The notes under the pieces are model-generated. The model did no database searches. It saw only the letters and a program-made list of their open reading frames with translations, and was not told where the DNA came from. The translations under genes were made by a program, and so were the position numbers. 6,072 nt of DNA from Pseudomonadota bacterium (GTDB lineage Bacteria > Pseudomonadota > Alphaproteobacteria > Rhizobiales > Hyphomicrobiaceae). The DNA is taken from positions 1-6,072 of the forward strand of contig JAEWCT010000366.1 of the NCBI GenBank assembly GCA_023390485.1. The letters run 5' to 3'. Every line of letters starts with the position of its first letter. Position 1 is the first letter of the stretch. Positions 5,848 through 6,072 of the stretch are shown in pieces.

Positions 5848-5862
5848 CCGGCAACGGTCGCT
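5843..5862 (+). other. GNRA-type stem-loop overlapping the rpiR-type stop codon
   Basis: Five Watson-Crick pairs GACCG/CGGTC (5846-5850 and 5855-5859) close a GCAA tetraloop, and G-U/G-C pairs extend the stem to 5843 and 5862. The TGA stop (5845-5847) is inside the stem. No T-tract follows, so termination here is not supported; the rest of the 148-base gap up to the tRNA shows no clear gene or terminator. Confidence 0.35.
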
Positions 5863-5995
5863 CGGAGACGTCGTCAGCGTTGCCAGGATGAAGGGTGAGG
5901 CGCCCGTCAGCGGAGCGGTGCGCTTGGACCTTGGCGCCATTTCCGATCAAGACAAACGCAACCGCGCAGCGGACCGTCGTTCGATTTTGAGGAAA

Positions 5996-6072
5996 TGGCG
6001 CGAGAGACGGGACTTGAACCCGCGGCCTCCGCCGTGACAGGGCGGCGCTCTAACCAACTGAGCTACTCCCGC
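5996..6072 (-). tRNA. tRNA-Asp (anticodon GTC)
   Basis: The minus strand folds into a complete 77-base tRNA including an encoded CCA end. Segments are acceptor GCGGGAG/CTCTCGC (one G-U pair), D arm GCTC/GAGC, anticodon stem CCGCC/GGCGG, anticodon loop CTGTCAC giving anticodon GTC, five-base variable loop, and T arm GCGGG/CCCGT with loop TTCAAGT. The discriminator base is G73, the expected identity element for aspartate. The 5' end of the tRNA coincides with the last base of the window, so its promoter and any tRNA neighbours are outside. Downstream on the minus strand the sequence is somewhat T-rich after a short CCGC/GCGG stem (about 5951-5975), too weak to call a terminator. Confidence 0.97.

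Noticed and set aside
5951..5975. CCGC/GCGG stem with T-rich sequence after it on the minus strand, as the tRNA terminator
   Set aside because: The stem is only four pairs and the downstream run is interrupted by G and C.
5810..6037. Plus-strand open frame of 75 codons running from the rpiR-type end into the tRNA
   Set aside because: Its end (RDLNPRPPP) is the well-known false translation of the antisense of a tRNA T arm and anticodon region, and its start lies inside the rpiR-type gene.
5848..6072. Integration site or genomic island border at the tRNA-Asp
   Set aside because: No integrase gene and no repeated tRNA 3' end was found inside the window.

Overview
The window looks like chromosomal DNA of an alphaproteobacterium, probably of the order Hyphomicrobiales. 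The grounds are the moderately high G+C content, the style of the proteins (a TorF/gcw_chp-type porin, an RpiR-type regulator, a DUF188 protein, a DUF2778-like secreted protein) and a tRNA-Asp with an encoded CCA. This placement is inferred from protein character; the sequence alone does not fix the genus.

Layout, left to right: the N-terminal end of a YaiI/UPF0178 gene (minus, cut by the window edge); a 297-base gap containing a long imperfect inverted repeat; a gene for an exported protein with an L,D-transpeptidase-like (DUF2778/Tlde1-type) C-terminal domain (plus); an NmrA-like NAD(P)-binding oxidoreductase (minus), divergent from a LysR-type regulator (plus) across a 116-base promoter region with two related dyads; a TorF-type outer-membrane porin (minus), convergent with the LysR gene, with a good Rho-independent terminator; a 487-base gap; an RpiR/MurR-type regulator with a SIS domain (plus); and a complete tRNA-Asp(GTC) (minus) ending exactly at the window edge.

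Strands alternate strictly (-,+,-,+,-,+,-), so no two adjacent genes can share an operon. The only regulatory pairing that the arrangement supports well is LysR with its divergent NmrA-like neighbour. RpiR is divergent from the porin, but the long gap makes that link weaker. No mobile element, CRISPR array, phage gene or integrase was seen.

The most interesting items are the secreted DUF2778-like protein with a divergent His/Ser-x-x-Cys active-site motif, the 39-base inverted repeat upstream of it that encloses an alternative start codon with a good Shine-Dalgarno sequence, and the paired TTGATNA sites about 63 bases apart between lysR and the NmrA-like gene. No clearly new multi-gene system is visible.
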